DNA of 64,000 bases from Geminocystis sp. NIES-3708 (GCF_001548095.1 NZ_AP014815.1:1-64000); one strand, 5' to 3'; positions 38,107-47,978 are shown, numbered from the stretch's first letter. Notes: generated by a model from the letters alone, not told the origin. Numbers and translations: made by a program.

Positions 38107-39579
38107 ATGCAACAGTTAGAAAAAGCAGCTATAGATGATAAATCCTATTCTCTAGAAGATTGGCGTAAAGGTTATGAATCTCAGTATCAAGAATTAGAAT
38201 ATCTCATTGAAGATGTAGAAGGAGAGATACCTCTAGATTTATCAGGTACATTATATCGCAACGGACCTGGATTACTAGAAGTTCACGGCACACCTTTACG
38301 ACATCCCTTTGATGGCGATGGTATGATTTGTGCTTTTACCTTTGAAAATGGAAGCTGTTTTTTCCGTAACCGCTTTGTAAAAACAAAAGAATATTTAGAA
38401 GAACAAAAAGCGGGTAAAATGCTTTATCGTGGAGTTTTTGGCAGTCAAAAACCGGGGGGTTGGTTAGCTAATTTATTCGATATTCGAGTCAAAAATATTG
38501 CCAATACTAATGTTATTCACTGGGGAAATAAATTATTAGCTTTATGGGAGGCAGCATTTCCTTATACTCTCAATCCTGAAAATTTAGATACCATAGGTTT
38601 AGACAATCTTGACGGCATTTTACAACAAGGGGAAGTTTTTAGCGCACATCCTAGAATTGATCCTCATTCTCAATTTAATGATGATAAACCTAGTTTAATT
38701 AATTTTGGCATAAAACCCGGACCTTCTAGCACTATAAATATTTATGAATTTGATGAATTAGGGAAAATTATTCAAAAATATAGTCACGAAACGAGAGGAT
38801 TTTGCTTCATCCATGATTTTGTTATCACTCCTAACTATTGCATATTTTTTCAAAACCCAACTACCTATAATCCTTTACCTTTTGTTTTTGGTTTACGAGG
38901 TGCAGGGGAATGTCTTGATTTTGATGGCACTAAACCCACTAAAATTATTTTAATCCCTCGTAACGCCCCCCATGATAAAGTCGTCACCCTTGAAACTGAA
39001 GCGGGATTTATTTTTCATCATAGTAACGCTTTTGAGATTAATAATAACGAAATCGTCGTAGATTCTATTTGTTACGCTGAATTAAGTCAAATTGATCCAA
39101 ATAATAGTTATAAAGAAGTAGATTTTGATAAATTAGCACCGGGGCAATTATGGCGTTTTAAACTTAATTTAAGTACCAAAACCGTCACCAAAGAATTAAT
39201 TAATAACCGTTGTGTCGAATTTCCTTATATTAACTCCGAAAATGTTGGGGGAGATTATCGTTATATTTTCATCGGTGCAACGGATCATCCCACAAAAAAT
39301 GCTCCTTTACAAGGTTTATTGAAAATAGATTTAGTTACTAAAGAAGAGCAATTATATTCTTTTGCCCCAAAAGGCTTTACAGGTGAATCAGTATTTATAT
39401 CTAAAAATAATCCTCAATCGGAAGATGATGGTTGGATATTGAGTTTAATCTATGATTCTAGTCAAAACCGTTCTAATTTAGTTATATTTGATGGAAAAGA
39501 CATTAGCACACCAATAGCAACATTATATTTAAAACAACATATTCCCTATGGATTGCATGGCAGTTGGAAGGGGAATTGA
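38107..39579 (+). CDS. Apocarotenoid-15,15'-oxygenase (ACO/Diox1)
   Basis: Carotenoid cleavage oxygenase of the RPE65 family. Synechocystis ACO cleaves beta-apocarotenals to retinal with a non-heme iron held by four histidines. This protein has the same length (490) and very similar motifs: LYRNGPGLLE, HPFDGDGM, SAHPRIDP (first His, about 183), FIHDFVITP (about 238), FHHSNAFE (about 304) and LHGSW with H484. All four ligands are kept, so it should be active. ATG start. A conserved hairpin element stands 60 bases upstream. Retinal could serve a rhodopsin; none is seen here. Confidence 0.93.
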   Translation: MQQLEKAAIDDKSYSLEDWRKGYESQYQELEYLIEDVEGEIPLDLSGTLYRNGPGLLEVHGTPLRHPFDGDGMICAFTFENGSCFFRNRFVKTKEYLEEQKAGKMLYRGVFGSQKPGGWLANLFDIRVKNIANTNVIHWGNKLLALWEAAFPYTLNPENLDTIGLDNLDGILQQGEVFSAHPRIDPHSQFNDDKPSLINFGIKPGPSSTINIYEFDELGKIIQKYSHETRGFCFIHDFVITPNYCIFFQNPTTYNPLPFVFGLRGAGECLDFDGTKPTKIILIPRNAPHDKVVTLETEAGFIFHHSNAFEINNNEIVVDSICYAELSQIDPNNSYKEVDFDKLAPGQLWRFKLNLSTKTVTKELINNRCVEFPYINSENVGGDYRYIFIGATDHPTKNAPLQGLLKIDLVTKEEQLYSFAPKGFTGESVFISKNNPQSEDDGWILSLIYDSSQNRSNLVIFDGKDISTPIATLYLKQHIPYGLHGSWKGN

Positions 39580-39730
39580 AAATTAATAATGGTTGATTTT
39601 CAGAAAAATTAACATCTATCTATTTCATATTAAGAATGGTGAATTTTTTTCTCAGTTTTAATAGTTATGAACTTTTTTGAGTTAACCTAGAAACTAAGAA
39701 ATCATGTTATATTCATCATCAAAAGTTTTT

Positions 39731-39871
39731 ATGTCTGACTTAAATCGTGGCATCATGAAATTTGACGGTGCAGATAAGCCTATAATCGTGGCTATCTCCG
39801 CCGTTATCATTCTCGGAAGCATTGCGGCTTTAATTATTTGGGCATTAAAAGTTGCCTATGTTGTCGCTTAA
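39731..39871 (+). CDS. Small single-helix membrane protein (46 aa)
   Basis: Short open frame: MSDLNRGIMKFDGADKP, then one membrane helix (about residues 18-42, IIVAISAVIILGSIAALIIW) and a short end VAYVVA, TAA stop at 39869. An in-frame ATG at 39704 would add nine residues. A terminator hairpin follows. The layout (short polar N-terminus, one helix) is that of small photosynthetic or NDH-1 subunits, but I cannot name it; it is not PsbX, PsaM, PetM or PsbT. Confidence 0.72.
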   Translation: MSDLNRGIMKFDGADKPIIVAISAVIILGSIAALIIWALKVAYVVA

Positions 39872-39910
39872 ATTTAGTGGTTTTTAAATACTCTCAAATA
39901 ATTAATTATT

Positions 39911-39958
39911 AACCTCTTTTTTATCATTGATTAATGATGATTTAGAGGTTTTATTCCA
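39911..39958 (+). terminator. Terminator after the 46-aa gene
   Basis: AACCTCT (39911-39917) and AGAGGTT form a stem, with AT-rich inner pairing (ATCATTGATTAATGAT), followed by TTATT. It lies 40 bases behind the small gene's stop. Confidence 0.6.
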
Positions 39959-39980
39959 TACAGTTAACTAATAATAAAAA

Positions 39981-40346
39981 ATGTCAACCTTTATTAATAG
40001 TCAAATAGTCTGTTTAGATACTCAAAATAAATCTTTATATTGTGAAGTTATTGATATAATTAATGAACGTAATATTTGTTGGGTAAGACCAGTAATTTTA
40101 GTAGATTTAAAAGCTAAAGATAATAACTACTTTTCTCATAAAAATGATATTTATGATTTAAGATTTACTTCTGATTTATTGTGGAAAATTGATGATTTTA
40201 GAATAGTTTTAGATATTGAGTATATAGAATTTTTAGCGAATTTACAAGAATTTCAATTTGACGAAAAGATGCTAAATATTGCTAAACAAAAGTTAAGACT
40301 TTTTATTCAAGAAATTAGTAAAACAATAAATAATAAAGATATATAA
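39981..40346 (+). CDS. Hypothetical protein
   Basis: A 121-residue soluble protein, not recognised. The N-terminal half is strand-rich (SQIVCLDTQNKSLYCEVIDII, NICWVRPVILVDL); the C-terminal half is helical and charged. WVRP with a following LxDLRFTSDLLW stretch resembles small cyanobacterial proteins of unknown role. There are no membrane segments or catalytic motifs. The next gene on the same strand starts 95 bases on. Confidence 0.65.
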   Translation: MSTFINSQIVCLDTQNKSLYCEVIDIINERNICWVRPVILVDLKAKDNNYFSHKNDIYDLRFTSDLLWKIDDFRIVLDIEYIEFLANLQEFQFDEKMLNIAKQKLRLFIQEISKTINNKDI

Positions 40347-40441
40347 CATCATTAAAATTAACGAATTTTAATTTTTAAAATTAAGAACTTTAAAACTACT
40401 AAAATAACAGTCATTAATCATCAATTTTATTAAATATTTAT

Positions 40442-41914
40442 ATGACAACAAAAAGAGAATATCAAGAATGGGAAAAACAAAGAAATACAAAACTAAAAAA
40501 TCGCAAAAAAAAGAATAGTATTATTTCTAGTTTATGGATATTCATCGTTTTTTTATCTATCGTTTTGACTATTAAAAATAACCCTCATTTTTTTGGATTA
40601 AACTCTCAACAATTAAAATGGCAAAACATTTTAAGTTCTTTATCTTTTTCTCCTAATTCTTTAAAATTTTTAACGGAAGAATTTGTTACAAAAATTGATG
40701 AGCCTATTATTATTAATAACCCTGTTAATCTTCAAGAAAAAAGATTTACTGCCATTGATAGTAAAGCTAGAAGTATTGAATATACAGGTAATTCCGTTCA
40801 AGATTTAGCTAATATTTTATCTCAATATGCTACTACAGAAGAAGAAAAAGCGAGAATAATTTATACATGGATTACTCATAATATTACTTATGATGTGGCA
40901 GCTTTATCTGATTTATTTGAAAAAAATATTTATCCTGATATAACAGTTGAAACAGTTTTAAATACTAGAGCAACTATTTGTTCAGGTTATGCTAATTTAT
41001 ATCAACAGTTAGCTCAATATATGGGTTTAAAATCTATTATTGTTACAGGATATGCAAAAGGAATTAATTACGTTGTCGGTGAAGACAATCAAGTAAATCA
41101 TGCGTGGAATGCAGTAAAAATTGATAATAATTGGTATTTAATTGATACAACTTGGGGTGCTGGTACAGTCAATGATGAGGTTTTTTTTGCTGAATTTAAT
41201 CCTTATTATTTTGCTACAAAGCCAGAAGAATTTATTTATAGTCATTTCCCTGAAAATTCTCAATGGCAATTATTAAATACACCTTTTTCTCGCGCTCAAT
41301 TTGATACCTTTGCAGATGTTTCTCCTAATTTATTTGAATATGATATAGAATTAATGAGTCATAAAAATTTAAAAATTGATACAGATAATCGTCTTAATAT
41401 CACATTAAAAGCTCCTAAAAATGTGGTGGCGATCGCTAAATTAAAATCAGCAGAACAAGAGTTATCTGATAATTATACTTTTGTTCAAAAAAAAGGAGAC
41501 AATATAGTTGTTAATACAACTTTTCCTGAAAAAGGTAATTATGAATTAGAGATATTTGCCAAGCCAAAAGATGATAGCAATAATTATCCTTTAATCGTCA
41601 CTTATGATATTAATGCCAATAATAGTGGGGATAAATTTCCTTCAACTTTCAAACACTTTAATGATCATAATGGCTATTTAGAATCACCATTAACAGCCAG
41701 TTTAGCTACTAATCAAAACATTTATTTTAAACTAAAAATTGATTCAGCTACAGAAGTAAAAATTTTAAATAAATCAAGCAATCAATGGCAGAATTTAACT
41801 CGTTATGGCAATGTTTTTACAGGAAATATTGATATAGAAAATTCAGGCAAAATAATCGTATTTGCTAAATTTCCGGGAGATTCTCGCTACTGGGCATTAC
41901 TGGAATATAATTAG
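40442..41914 (+). CDS. Transglutaminase-like membrane-anchored protein
   Basis: A 490-residue protein with a basic cytoplasmic N-terminus, one membrane helix at about 27-43, then an outer domain with the transglutaminase/protease-like triad: Cys in ATICSGYANLYQQL (about 181), His in NHAWNAVKIDNNWYLIDTTWG (about 221) and Asp in the same stretch (about 236). This type is like the kyphoscoliosis-peptidase family, often envelope-associated. The C-terminal 200 residues are strand-rich, perhaps carbohydrate- or protein-binding. The substrate is unknown. ATG at 40442. Confidence 0.82.
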   Translation: MTTKREYQEWEKQRNTKLKNRKKKNSIISSLWIFIVFLSIVLTIKNNPHFFGLNSQQLKWQNILSSLSFSPNSLKFLTEEFVTKIDEPIIINNPVNLQEKRFTAIDSKARSIEYTGNSVQDLANILSQYATTEEEKARIIYTWITHNITYDVAALSDLFEKNIYPDITVETVLNTRATICSGYANLYQQLAQYMGLKSIIVTGYAKGINYVVGEDNQVNHAWNAVKIDNNWYLIDTTWGAGTVNDEVFFAEFNPYYFATKPEEFIYSHFPENSQWQLLNTPFSRAQFDTFADVSPNLFEYDIELMSHKNLKIDTDNRLNITLKAPKNVVAIAKLKSAEQELSDNYTFVQKKGDNIVVNTTFPEKGNYELEIFAKPKDDSNNYPLIVTYDINANNSGDKFPSTFKHFNDHNGYLESPLTASLATNQNIYFKLKIDSATEVKILNKSSNQWQNLTRYGNVFTGNIDIENSGKIIVFAKFPGDSRYWALLEYN

Positions 41915-42008
41915 AGTTTAAGATAACTATGATGTCCGTAAAAAGTATTTTGATGAAGAGAGGAGAAGAAGAGAAAAAAATACTTAAAAATGTTCAGCAA
42001 ATAAAAAA

Positions 42009-42041
42009 CAAGGGATATTTCAAAACCCCTTGCTATTTTTT
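42009..42041. terminator. Bidirectional terminator between convergent genes
   Basis: CAAGGG (42009-42014) pairs with CCCTTG (42027-42032); T-rich sequence flanks both sides (CTATTTTTTA on the right, TTTTTTAT on the reverse). It serves the transglutaminase gene on one side and rpsA on the other. Confidence 0.7.
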
Positions 42042-42097
42042 ATAAAAGTATTTGATATTGACGCTAACAGGAGCAAATCAAATCAATGAGAGAAAAA

Positions 42098-43183
42098 TTA
42101 CTCAACCGCAGAAGGAATTAATTCTTCATCCACAATTGCTTCCTTGTCATTAGAATCGTTATCATCACTAGACACTACAGAGGCAGTTTCACCCTTATCA
42201 CCGGAAACATTATCGATAGTTACATCTTCTTCAGCAGAAATACCTTCTAACTCTGCTGGATCTATAGTTGTAGTTTCAGTTTCACCAGCTAATAATTTTT
42301 CTCTGAATTTCACCGCCATTTCTTCAGCTTTTTCAAAGACTAAATCACGATTTTTAAGCATATCACCGGGTTCGGGTTCTAATTGCTTAGTAGAGAGAGA
42401 AATACGTCCTCTTTCTGCGTCTAAGTCAATAATCATCACTTTTAATTCATCATTAACATTAAAGACACTATGAGGAGTATCAATATGATCATGAGAAATT
42501 TCAGAAATGTGTAATAAACCGCTTACACCGCCAATATCGATGAAAGCACCATAAGGTTTAATTCCACGTACAGAACCGATAACCACTTGGCTAACTTCTA
42601 AACCATTCATCTTACGTTCAACTAAGGCACGACGATGACTTAATACAAGACGATTACGCTCTTCATCTACTTCCAAAAATTTGAGAGGTAAATCTTGACC
42701 AACTAAATCTTCTTTAGTATCTTTAGCACTAATATGAGATCCAGGAATAAATCCTCTTAAACCTTCCACTCGAACCAATGCACCACCACGATTAGTAGCA
42801 AAGACATTAGAATAAACCGTTGCATCTTCTTCCTGTAATTGGCGAACTCTCTGCCAAGCACGCATATACTCGATACGACGAATAGAAAGAGTTAACTGAC
42901 CATCTTCATTTTCATCCGTAAGAATAAAAAACTCTCTAGTTTCATTAGGTTGTAAGACTTCATTGGGATCATCAACTCTATTGATAGAAAGCTCTTGTAC
43001 GGGAATATAAGCGGCAGTTTTTGCTCCTATATCAATCAAAGCTCCCCTTGGCTCCATACTAAAAACAGTACCAGCAACAATGTCACCAGGACTGAAATGA
43101 TAATCATATTGATCTAATAGGGCGGCAAAGTCTTCATGGGTAAAGCCGATATTACTATTTACGGTTTCTGTCTGAGTGACCAT
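42098..43183 (-). CDS. rpsA: 30S ribosomal protein S1
   Basis: mRNA-binding ribosomal protein, here the cyanobacterial three-domain form. From the chosen start (361 residues) three S1 motifs are seen: about 31-100 (GDIVAGTVFSMEPRGALIDIG), 115-180 and 190-262 (GSVRGIKPYGAFIDIGGVSG). An acidic tail of about 70 residues follows. The ATG at 43183 (MVTQTE) is chosen because cyanobacterial S1 proteins begin with GFTHEDFAALLDQYDYHFSPGD shortly after; ATG at 43189 is possible. A 480-base region upstream holds a possible structured leader. Confidence 0.96.
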   Translation of the reverse strand: MVTQTETVNSNIGFTHEDFAALLDQYDYHFSPGDIVAGTVFSMEPRGALIDIGAKTAAYIPVQELSINRVDDPNEVLQPNETREFFILTDENEDGQLTLSIRRIEYMRAWQRVRQLQEEDATVYSNVFATNRGGALVRVEGLRGFIPGSHISAKDTKEDLVGQDLPLKFLEVDEERNRLVLSHRRALVERKMNGLEVSQVVIGSVRGIKPYGAFIDIGGVSGLLHISEISHDHIDTPHSVFNVNDELKVMIIDLDAERGRISLSTKQLEPEPGDMLKNRDLVFEKAEEMAVKFREKLLAGETETTTIDPAELEGISAEEDVTIDNVSGDKGETASVVSSDDNDSNDKEAIVDEELIPSAVE

Positions 43184-43234
43184 AGGCATTTCATTTATTG
43201 TTTCAAATTTACTTAATATTGCGATAATTTTCAA

Positions 43235-43665
43235 TCCCTCCTCAGAAACTTAGGTTTATTCAAGTTTACTGACTAGATAGATATAGGTATTAATATAAAA
43301 TTTACTACTTCTATCATTGATAAAGTTTTCATAGTTACTAATTTCATGGAGGAATATCCAGTCTATTAGCTCCGTACGCTTCAAACATACATGGTGAACT
43401 ACACACCACCCAAGCAAATTACTAACTTTTGACGGTTAATATTTTGTCTCAGTTGAGTTGTTGACTTCTTTCCTTGAAGGAAAAATGGATTGACTAATGA
43501 TAGACAATTATCTACTCTAACATTAAAAAGGTGCAAAATTTTTTATTTATGAGTAATATTATAAAGAATTTTTGTTATTGGTGAATTTTGTCTATTTAGT
43601 TTCCAAATCTTTTTGCTCATATTTGTTTTGCCTTGATCCGTTTTTTGTGTCAAATTCAGATCCGT
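43235..43665. other. Gap upstream of rpsA and after nrdR
   Basis: About 430 bases with no gene over 15 codons. It should contain the rpsA promoter and leader. One small hairpin is visible (GGTG, seven-base loop, CACC near 43391-43405), and near 43635 a direct repeat GATCCGTTT. An unannotated small RNA is possible; I cannot assign one. Confidence 0.4.
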
Positions 43666-44121
43666 TTATTCTTTATTTTGTAATTCTTTTAGAGTTGTAA
43701 CAAAATCTTCAACACTGGTAAATTTACCATACACAGAAATAAAACGAATATAAGCTACTTCTGACAAACTACTTAAATGACTTAACACTAATTCCCCAAT
43801 ATCTTCACTAGTTATTTCCCGTGGAAATTTTTCTTCTATATTCGATTCAATATTTTCTACCAAAGATTCTAATAATTCAGACTCTATACCTGTTTTTTCA
43901 CAGGCACGAACTATACCTCTTAAGACTTTTGAGCGATCAAAAGATTCTGTACTTCCATCTTTTTTGATAACAGTAATTGGCACAAATTCAATTCTTTCAT
44001 AAGTGGTAAAACGATGACGACATCTTAAACATTCTCTTCGTCGTCGAATACTCTGTCCTTTCTCAGTGGTACGAGATTCCAATACTTTAGTGTTATCGTA
44101 ATTACAAGAAGGACATAACAT
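43666..44121 (-). CDS. nrdR: Transcriptional repressor NrdR
   Basis: Nucleotide-sensing repressor of ribonucleotide reductase genes. The N-terminal zinc ribbon has CPSC (residues 3-6) and CLRC (about 31-34), with VLESR between; an ATP-cone domain follows (about 49-139, beginning VIKKDGS and FDRSKVLRGI). The usual NrdR starts M-x-CPxC, so the ATG at 44121 (151 residues) is preferred to a TTG five codons upstream. No nrd gene is in the window. Confidence 0.94.
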   Translation of the reverse strand: MLCPSCNYDNTKVLESRTTEKGQSIRRRRECLRCRHRFTTYERIEFVPITVIKKDGSTESFDRSKVLRGIVRACEKTGIESELLESLVENIESNIEEKFPREITSEDIGELVLSHLSSLSEVAYIRFISVYGKFTSVEDFVTTLKELQNKE

Positions 44122-44393
44122 ATGTTTATAATTCAATGAATAAACGATCGAGAATTAAACTTTGCCTCCATCGTCAGAAAACCAATAAGAAGCAACTTTG
44201 AGAAAAAATGAGAATTTAGATATGTAAATTGATTTTGTTCAGATACTTTGCTGTTTGGGATAAATAAAAAAAGTCTCTTTCTTTACTATCTTAACTAAAT
44301 CATGGATTTAATCAAGAGAGATGAAAAAGACTTTGAATATTAAGTTAAAACTAAGAAAAAACAAAATGTTTAAATACCTTAGTTTTTAATTCT

Positions 44394-44489
44394 CTATTTT
44401 TGAATTTTAGGAGGCTCACGAAATGCTACAGCAAAAAATAAAACTGTAATCATCATAGCCAATACCAGAATATAAGCAACACTTTCCAT
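44394..44489 (-). CDS. psbT: Photosystem II protein PsbT
   Basis: A 31-residue single-helix PSII subunit at the dimer interface, encoded on the minus strand 123 bases after psbB. The sequence begins MESVAYILVLAMM and ends FREPPKIQK, the nearly invariant PsbT ends. It is too short for most gene finders. The psbB-psbT order is the usual one in cyanobacteria and plastids. Confidence 0.95.
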   Translation of the reverse strand: MESVAYILVLAMMITVLFFAVAFREPPKIQK

Positions 44490-44612
44490 TTTTTTTCCCT
44501 ATATCATAGTTTCTTTTTGTTTGAAAAATTGAAAATAGCTTCAGTTTTTGAGGCTTAAGTAAGGATAGAAAGAATATTTATTTTATTCTCTCCATCCTTT
44601 CTTGATGAAAAA

Positions 44613-46145
44613 TTATGCAGATTCTGCACGACGAGTGGATTTATCTCCTACTTTAGCAAATAAGCCCCACTCTACTTGATCTGGGTCTAAATCTGGATCA
44701 ATACCTGCGAATACATCACGGAACAGAGTACGCGCACCATGCCAAATATGACCAAAGAAAAATAATAATGCAAAACAAGCATGACCAAAGGCGAACCATC
44801 CACGGGTACTGGTACGGAATACACCATCAGAATTTAAGGTTTCAGTATCAAAGGCAAAAGGTTCACCCAATTGTGCTTTACGTGCATAACGTTTAACATC
44901 AAGAGGATCAGTAAAAGTTTTACCATCTAAATCTCCACCGAGGAAAGTGACAGTTACACCAGTTTGCTCAATACTTAAAGCAGATTCCGCACGACGGAAA
45001 GGAATATCAGCACGGACAACACCATCAGCATCAGTTAAAACGATCGGGAAAGTTTCAAAGAAGTTAGGAAGACGACGTAAGTTTAATACACGACCTTCTT
45101 TATCTTTGAACTCAGGATGTCCTAACCAACCTTGAGCAATTCCGTCACCTTTATTCATTGCACCAGTACGGAATAAACCACCTTTAGCAGGGCTATTACC
45201 GACATAATCATAAAAAGCTAATTTTTCAGGAATGGCTTCCCATGCTTCTACTGGAGTCGCACCATTAGCAATACTGGTTTGTACTCGGCGCTGAATTTCT
45301 TGTTGATAATATCCCTGATCCCATTGATAACGGGTAGGACCAAATAATTCCACAGGAGTAGTTGCGTTACCATACCACATTGTTCCAGCGACAACAAAAG
45401 CCGCAAAGAACACAGCAGCGATACTGCTAGAGAGAACAGTTTCGATGTTACCCATACGAAGAGCTTTATAAAGTCTTTCGGGAGGACGAACACTGAGGTG
45501 AAATAAACCTGCAATAATACCAACAATACCAGCTGCGATATGGTGAGCTACTACACCCCCAGGGTTAAAAGGGTTAAAACCAGCAGGACCCCATTCAGGA
45601 GCTACGGGTTGAACGTGTCCAGTTAAACCATAAGGATCTGATACCCACATTCCAGGTCCCCATAATCCAGTCAGGTGGAATGCACCAAAACCGAAACAGA
45701 GTAAGCCTGATAAGAATAAATGAATACCGAACATTTTAGGTAAATCCAGAGCAGGTTCACCAGTGCGAGAATCGGTAAATAGTTCCAAATCCCAGAATAC
45801 CCAGTGCCATACAGCCGCTAAAAAGAGTAATCCAGAGAGTACGATGTGAGCGATCGCAACACCTTCAAAGGACCAAAAACCAGGATCAACTCCTGTTTCA
45901 CCGGTGATACTCCAACCACCCCAAGATCCAGTTACCCCTAAACGTGCCATGAAGGGGAGAACAAACATCCCTTGTCTCCACATGGGATTTAAAACAGCAT
46001 CACTAGGATCAAAAACAGCTAATTCATATAAAGCCATTGATCCTGCCCAACCTGCCACTAATGCAGTGTGCATTAAGTGTACAGCAATTAAACGACCTGG
46101 ATCGTTAATTACCACTGTGTGTACTCTATACCAAGGTAGTCCCAT
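44613..46145 (-). CDS. psbB: Photosystem II CP47 chlorophyll protein
   Basis: Core antenna of photosystem II, six membrane helices, binding about sixteen chlorophylls. The 510-residue protein begins [19 protein letters not shown] and keeps the many helix histidines ([54 protein letters not shown]). The large lumenal loop between helices 5 and 6 (about 260-445) is complete. ATG at 46145 has a strong ribosome site. Codon use is less AT-rich than neighbours, as for highly expressed genes. psbT follows. Confidence 0.98.
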   Translation of the reverse strand: MGLPWYRVHTVVINDPGRLIAVHLMHTALVAGWAGSMALYELAVFDPSDAVLNPMWRQGMFVLPFMARLGVTGSWGGWSITGETGVDPGFWSFEGVAIAHIVLSGLLFLAAVWHWVFWDLELFTDSRTGEPALDLPKMFGIHLFLSGLLCFGFGAFHLTGLWGPGMWVSDPYGLTGHVQPVAPEWGPAGFNPFNPGGVVAHHIAAGIVGIIAGLFHLSVRPPERLYKALRMGNIETVLSSSIAAVFFAAFVVAGTMWYGNATTPVELFGPTRYQWDQGYYQQEIQRRVQTSIANGATPVEAWEAIPEKLAFYDYVGNSPAKGGLFRTGAMNKGDGIAQGWLGHPEFKDKEGRVLNLRRLPNFFETFPIVLTDADGVVRADIPFRRAESALSIEQTGVTVTFLGGDLDGKTFTDPLDVKRYARKAQLGEPFAFDTETLNSDGVFRTSTRGWFAFGHACFALLFFFGHIWHGARTLFRDVFAGIDPDLDPDQVEWGLFAKVGDKSTRRAESA

Positions 46146-46152
46146 TGACTAC

Positions 46153-46161
46153 GCTCCTCCT
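46153..46161 (-). promoter_or_regulatory. Strong ribosome binding site of psbB
   Basis: AGGAGGAGC on the minus strand, seven bases before the psbB ATG, nearly perfect against the 16S anti-Shine-Dalgarno. Most genes in this window lack such a site, fitting high expression of psbB. Confidence 0.75.
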
Positions 46162-46341
46162 ATTAATGTGATTTTTACTAAATTCGGAATAGATCTAGTT
46201 TACTATAACCTTTCAGGGTTTTGCTTCTCAAAATTGTTTTTTGATAGAGTGTCCCTATGATCTTAATTTTATGTTAAAAATTCTATCTTTTCTTAGAACT
46301 TATGGCAAGATGTTTTTTAATTGATAATGGAAAATTAAGAA

Positions 46342-46740
46342 TTGAAAATAATTGACATAGAAAATTTGCACGGTATAAGTCCTATGGATGTTAAGAGTCT
46401 TAAGTCTTTAGGTATAAATACTAATTTAGAATTATTAAAATTCACAGTCAATAGTCAAAAACAACAAGAATTAGCCTTAAAAATCGGGGTGAATCATAAG
46501 AATATTCTTAAGTGGATTGTTTTGGCGGATTTATCTCGTTTAGAAAGCGTAGGAAGCGAATATTGTGGCTTAATTTTACATTCGGGTATTCTTTCTACTG
46601 CTCAACTAAGTCAGATTACGGCTTCCCAATTACATAGACAAGTCTTAAGACTACAAGTTGCTACTTTACGAAGAAAAGATTTATGTCCGTCTCTTTCTCT
46701 TGTGCAAACTTGGATTAAAGAAGCAAAGATAATGAGTTAG
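46342..46740 (+). CDS. DUF4332 helix-hairpin-helix protein
   Basis: A 132-residue protein of the DUF4332 family, whose helix-hairpin-helix pairs resemble DNA-binding or assembly modules. Pattern seen: IENLHGISPMDVKSLKSLGI (about 6-25), LALKIGVNHKNILKWIVLADLSRLESVGSEY and LILHSGILSTAQLS. Two hairpin units are visible. The start is TTG at 46342, supported because the domain begins at residue 4; the next ATG (46384) would cut the first helix. It is divergent from psbB. Function unknown. Confidence 0.72.
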   Translation: MKIIDIENLHGISPMDVKSLKSLGINTNLELLKFTVNSQKQQELALKIGVNHKNILKWIVLADLSRLESVGSEYCGLILHSGILSTAQLSQITASQLHRQVLRLQVATLRRKDLCPSLSLVQTWIKEAKIMS

Positions 46741-46775
46741 GAATTATGTTTTAACTCCTAACTCCTTAATTTAGA

Positions 46776-47834
46776 TTAAGCTAATACAGGTACAGGGATT
46801 TCCCAACGTTGAACTGCTTTACCGATTACTGCTAATTCTGGGATTAAACGATCGAAAGCATCAGGAGTTAAAGATTGTGGACCATCAGATAACGCTTTAG
46901 CAGGATTGGGGTGTACTTCTATCATTAAAGAGTCAGTACCACCAGCAATAGCCGCCATAGCCATACTAGGTACATATTCAGCTTTACCAGTACCATGACT
47001 AGGATCAATCATAATTGGTAAATGAGTCAAAGAACGCAATACAGGAATAACTGATAAATCAAGAACATTACGGGCAAATTCCCGATCAAAGGTACGAATT
47101 CCTCTTTCGCAAAGAATGACATTAGTATTCCCTGCTGCAAGAATATATTCTGCCGCCATTAACCATTCAGAAATAGTTGCGGACATCCCTCTTTTAAGTA
47201 AAACAGGTTTTGATTGAGCACCTACTTTTTTCAGGAGAGAGAAGTTTTGCATATTTCTTGCACCAACTTGAATAATATCTGCCACTTCCGCAATCCTATC
47301 TAAATCGGCAGTATCCATAACTTCTGTGACAATACCTAAACCAGAAGCATCTCTAGCGGCGGCTAATAGTTCTAAAGCACTTTCTCCATGACCTTGAAAA
47401 TCATAGGGGGAAGTACGAGGCTTATAAGCACCACCTCTTAAAAATTTTGCACCGGCGGCTTTAACTCTGATGGCGGTTTCAACGATCATTTCCTCGTTTT
47501 CCACTGAGCAAGGTCCTGCTACGATGACGATAGGATTATTTAAGCCAAAAATAACGTCACCGTTAGGAGTAGGTACAACAACATCACTGGGTTGTCCGTG
47601 ACGATAATCTAAGCTAACTCGCTTAAAAGGTTTTTCAACTCTTAAAACGGTTTCAATCCAAGGACTAATTTCTTGAATTTGTTCAGCATTAAGAGACGCA
47701 GTTTCTCCTACTAAACCGATAACGACTTTACTTTGCCCGACAATTTTTTCTGGTACTAAACCCCATGTGGTTAACTCATCACCTACACGATTAATTTCGG
47801 CTTCGGGAGTTCCCACTTTCATTACTACGATCAT
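46776..47834 (-). CDS. aroF: 3-deoxy-7-phosphoheptulonate (DAHP) synthase
   Basis: First enzyme of the shikimate pathway, condensing PEP and erythrose 4-phosphate. This is the KDO8P-synthase-related (type I beta) form: an N-terminal ferredoxin-like regulatory domain (about 1-70) precedes the barrel. Visible motifs: IVAGPCSVENEEM (about 104-116), KFLRGGAYKPRTSPYDFQG, LLKRGMSATISEW, NVILCERGIRTFD and MIDPSHGTGK. The 352-residue length is normal. A paired inverted repeat lies upstream (47899-47978). It may be feedback-controlled through the N-terminal domain. Confidence 0.95.
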   Translation of the reverse strand: MIVVMKVGTPEAEINRVGDELTTWGLVPEKIVGQSKVVIGLVGETASLNAEQIQEISPWIETVLRVEKPFKRVSLDYRHGQPSDVVVPTPNGDVIFGLNNPIVIVAGPCSVENEEMIVETAIRVKAAGAKFLRGGAYKPRTSPYDFQGHGESALELLAAARDASGLGIVTEVMDTADLDRIAEVADIIQVGARNMQNFSLLKKVGAQSKPVLLKRGMSATISEWLMAAEYILAAGNTNVILCERGIRTFDREFARNVLDLSVIPVLRSLTHLPIMIDPSHGTGKAEYVPSMAMAAIAGGTDSLMIEVHPNPAKALSDGPQSLTPDAFDRLIPELAVIGKAVQRWEIPVPVLA

Positions 47835-47898
47835 ACTTAATTTACCTTGGTTGATTGATATGCAAAGGCGGGTATTTGGTAGTTGTTGTTAATTTTTT

Positions 47899-47978
47899 GA
47901 TACCAATTTCATTTAGGTGATAATTTTGCACCTAAACACTGATAATTTATGTAAGAATCTTTTTGAATTTGGTATATC
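47899..47978. repeat. Nested inverted repeat upstream of DAHP synthase gene
   Basis: Outer arms GATACCAATTTC (47899-47910) and, reversed, GATATACCAAATTC (47978-47965); inner perfect 8-base arms TTTAGGTG (47912-47919) and CACCTAAA (47929-47936). The whole is 80 bases, located 65-144 bases before the gene. It could be a small MITE or a 5' leader structure. Confidence 0.45.

Noticed and set aside
43391-43432. 13-codon open frame starting at an ATG in the rpsA upstream region
   Set aside because: No ribosome site and too short to judge; treated as spacer.
45248-45526. Alternative-frame open reading frame inside psbB
   Set aside because: It lies fully within a strongly conserved psbB coding region and has no protein-like conservation of its own.
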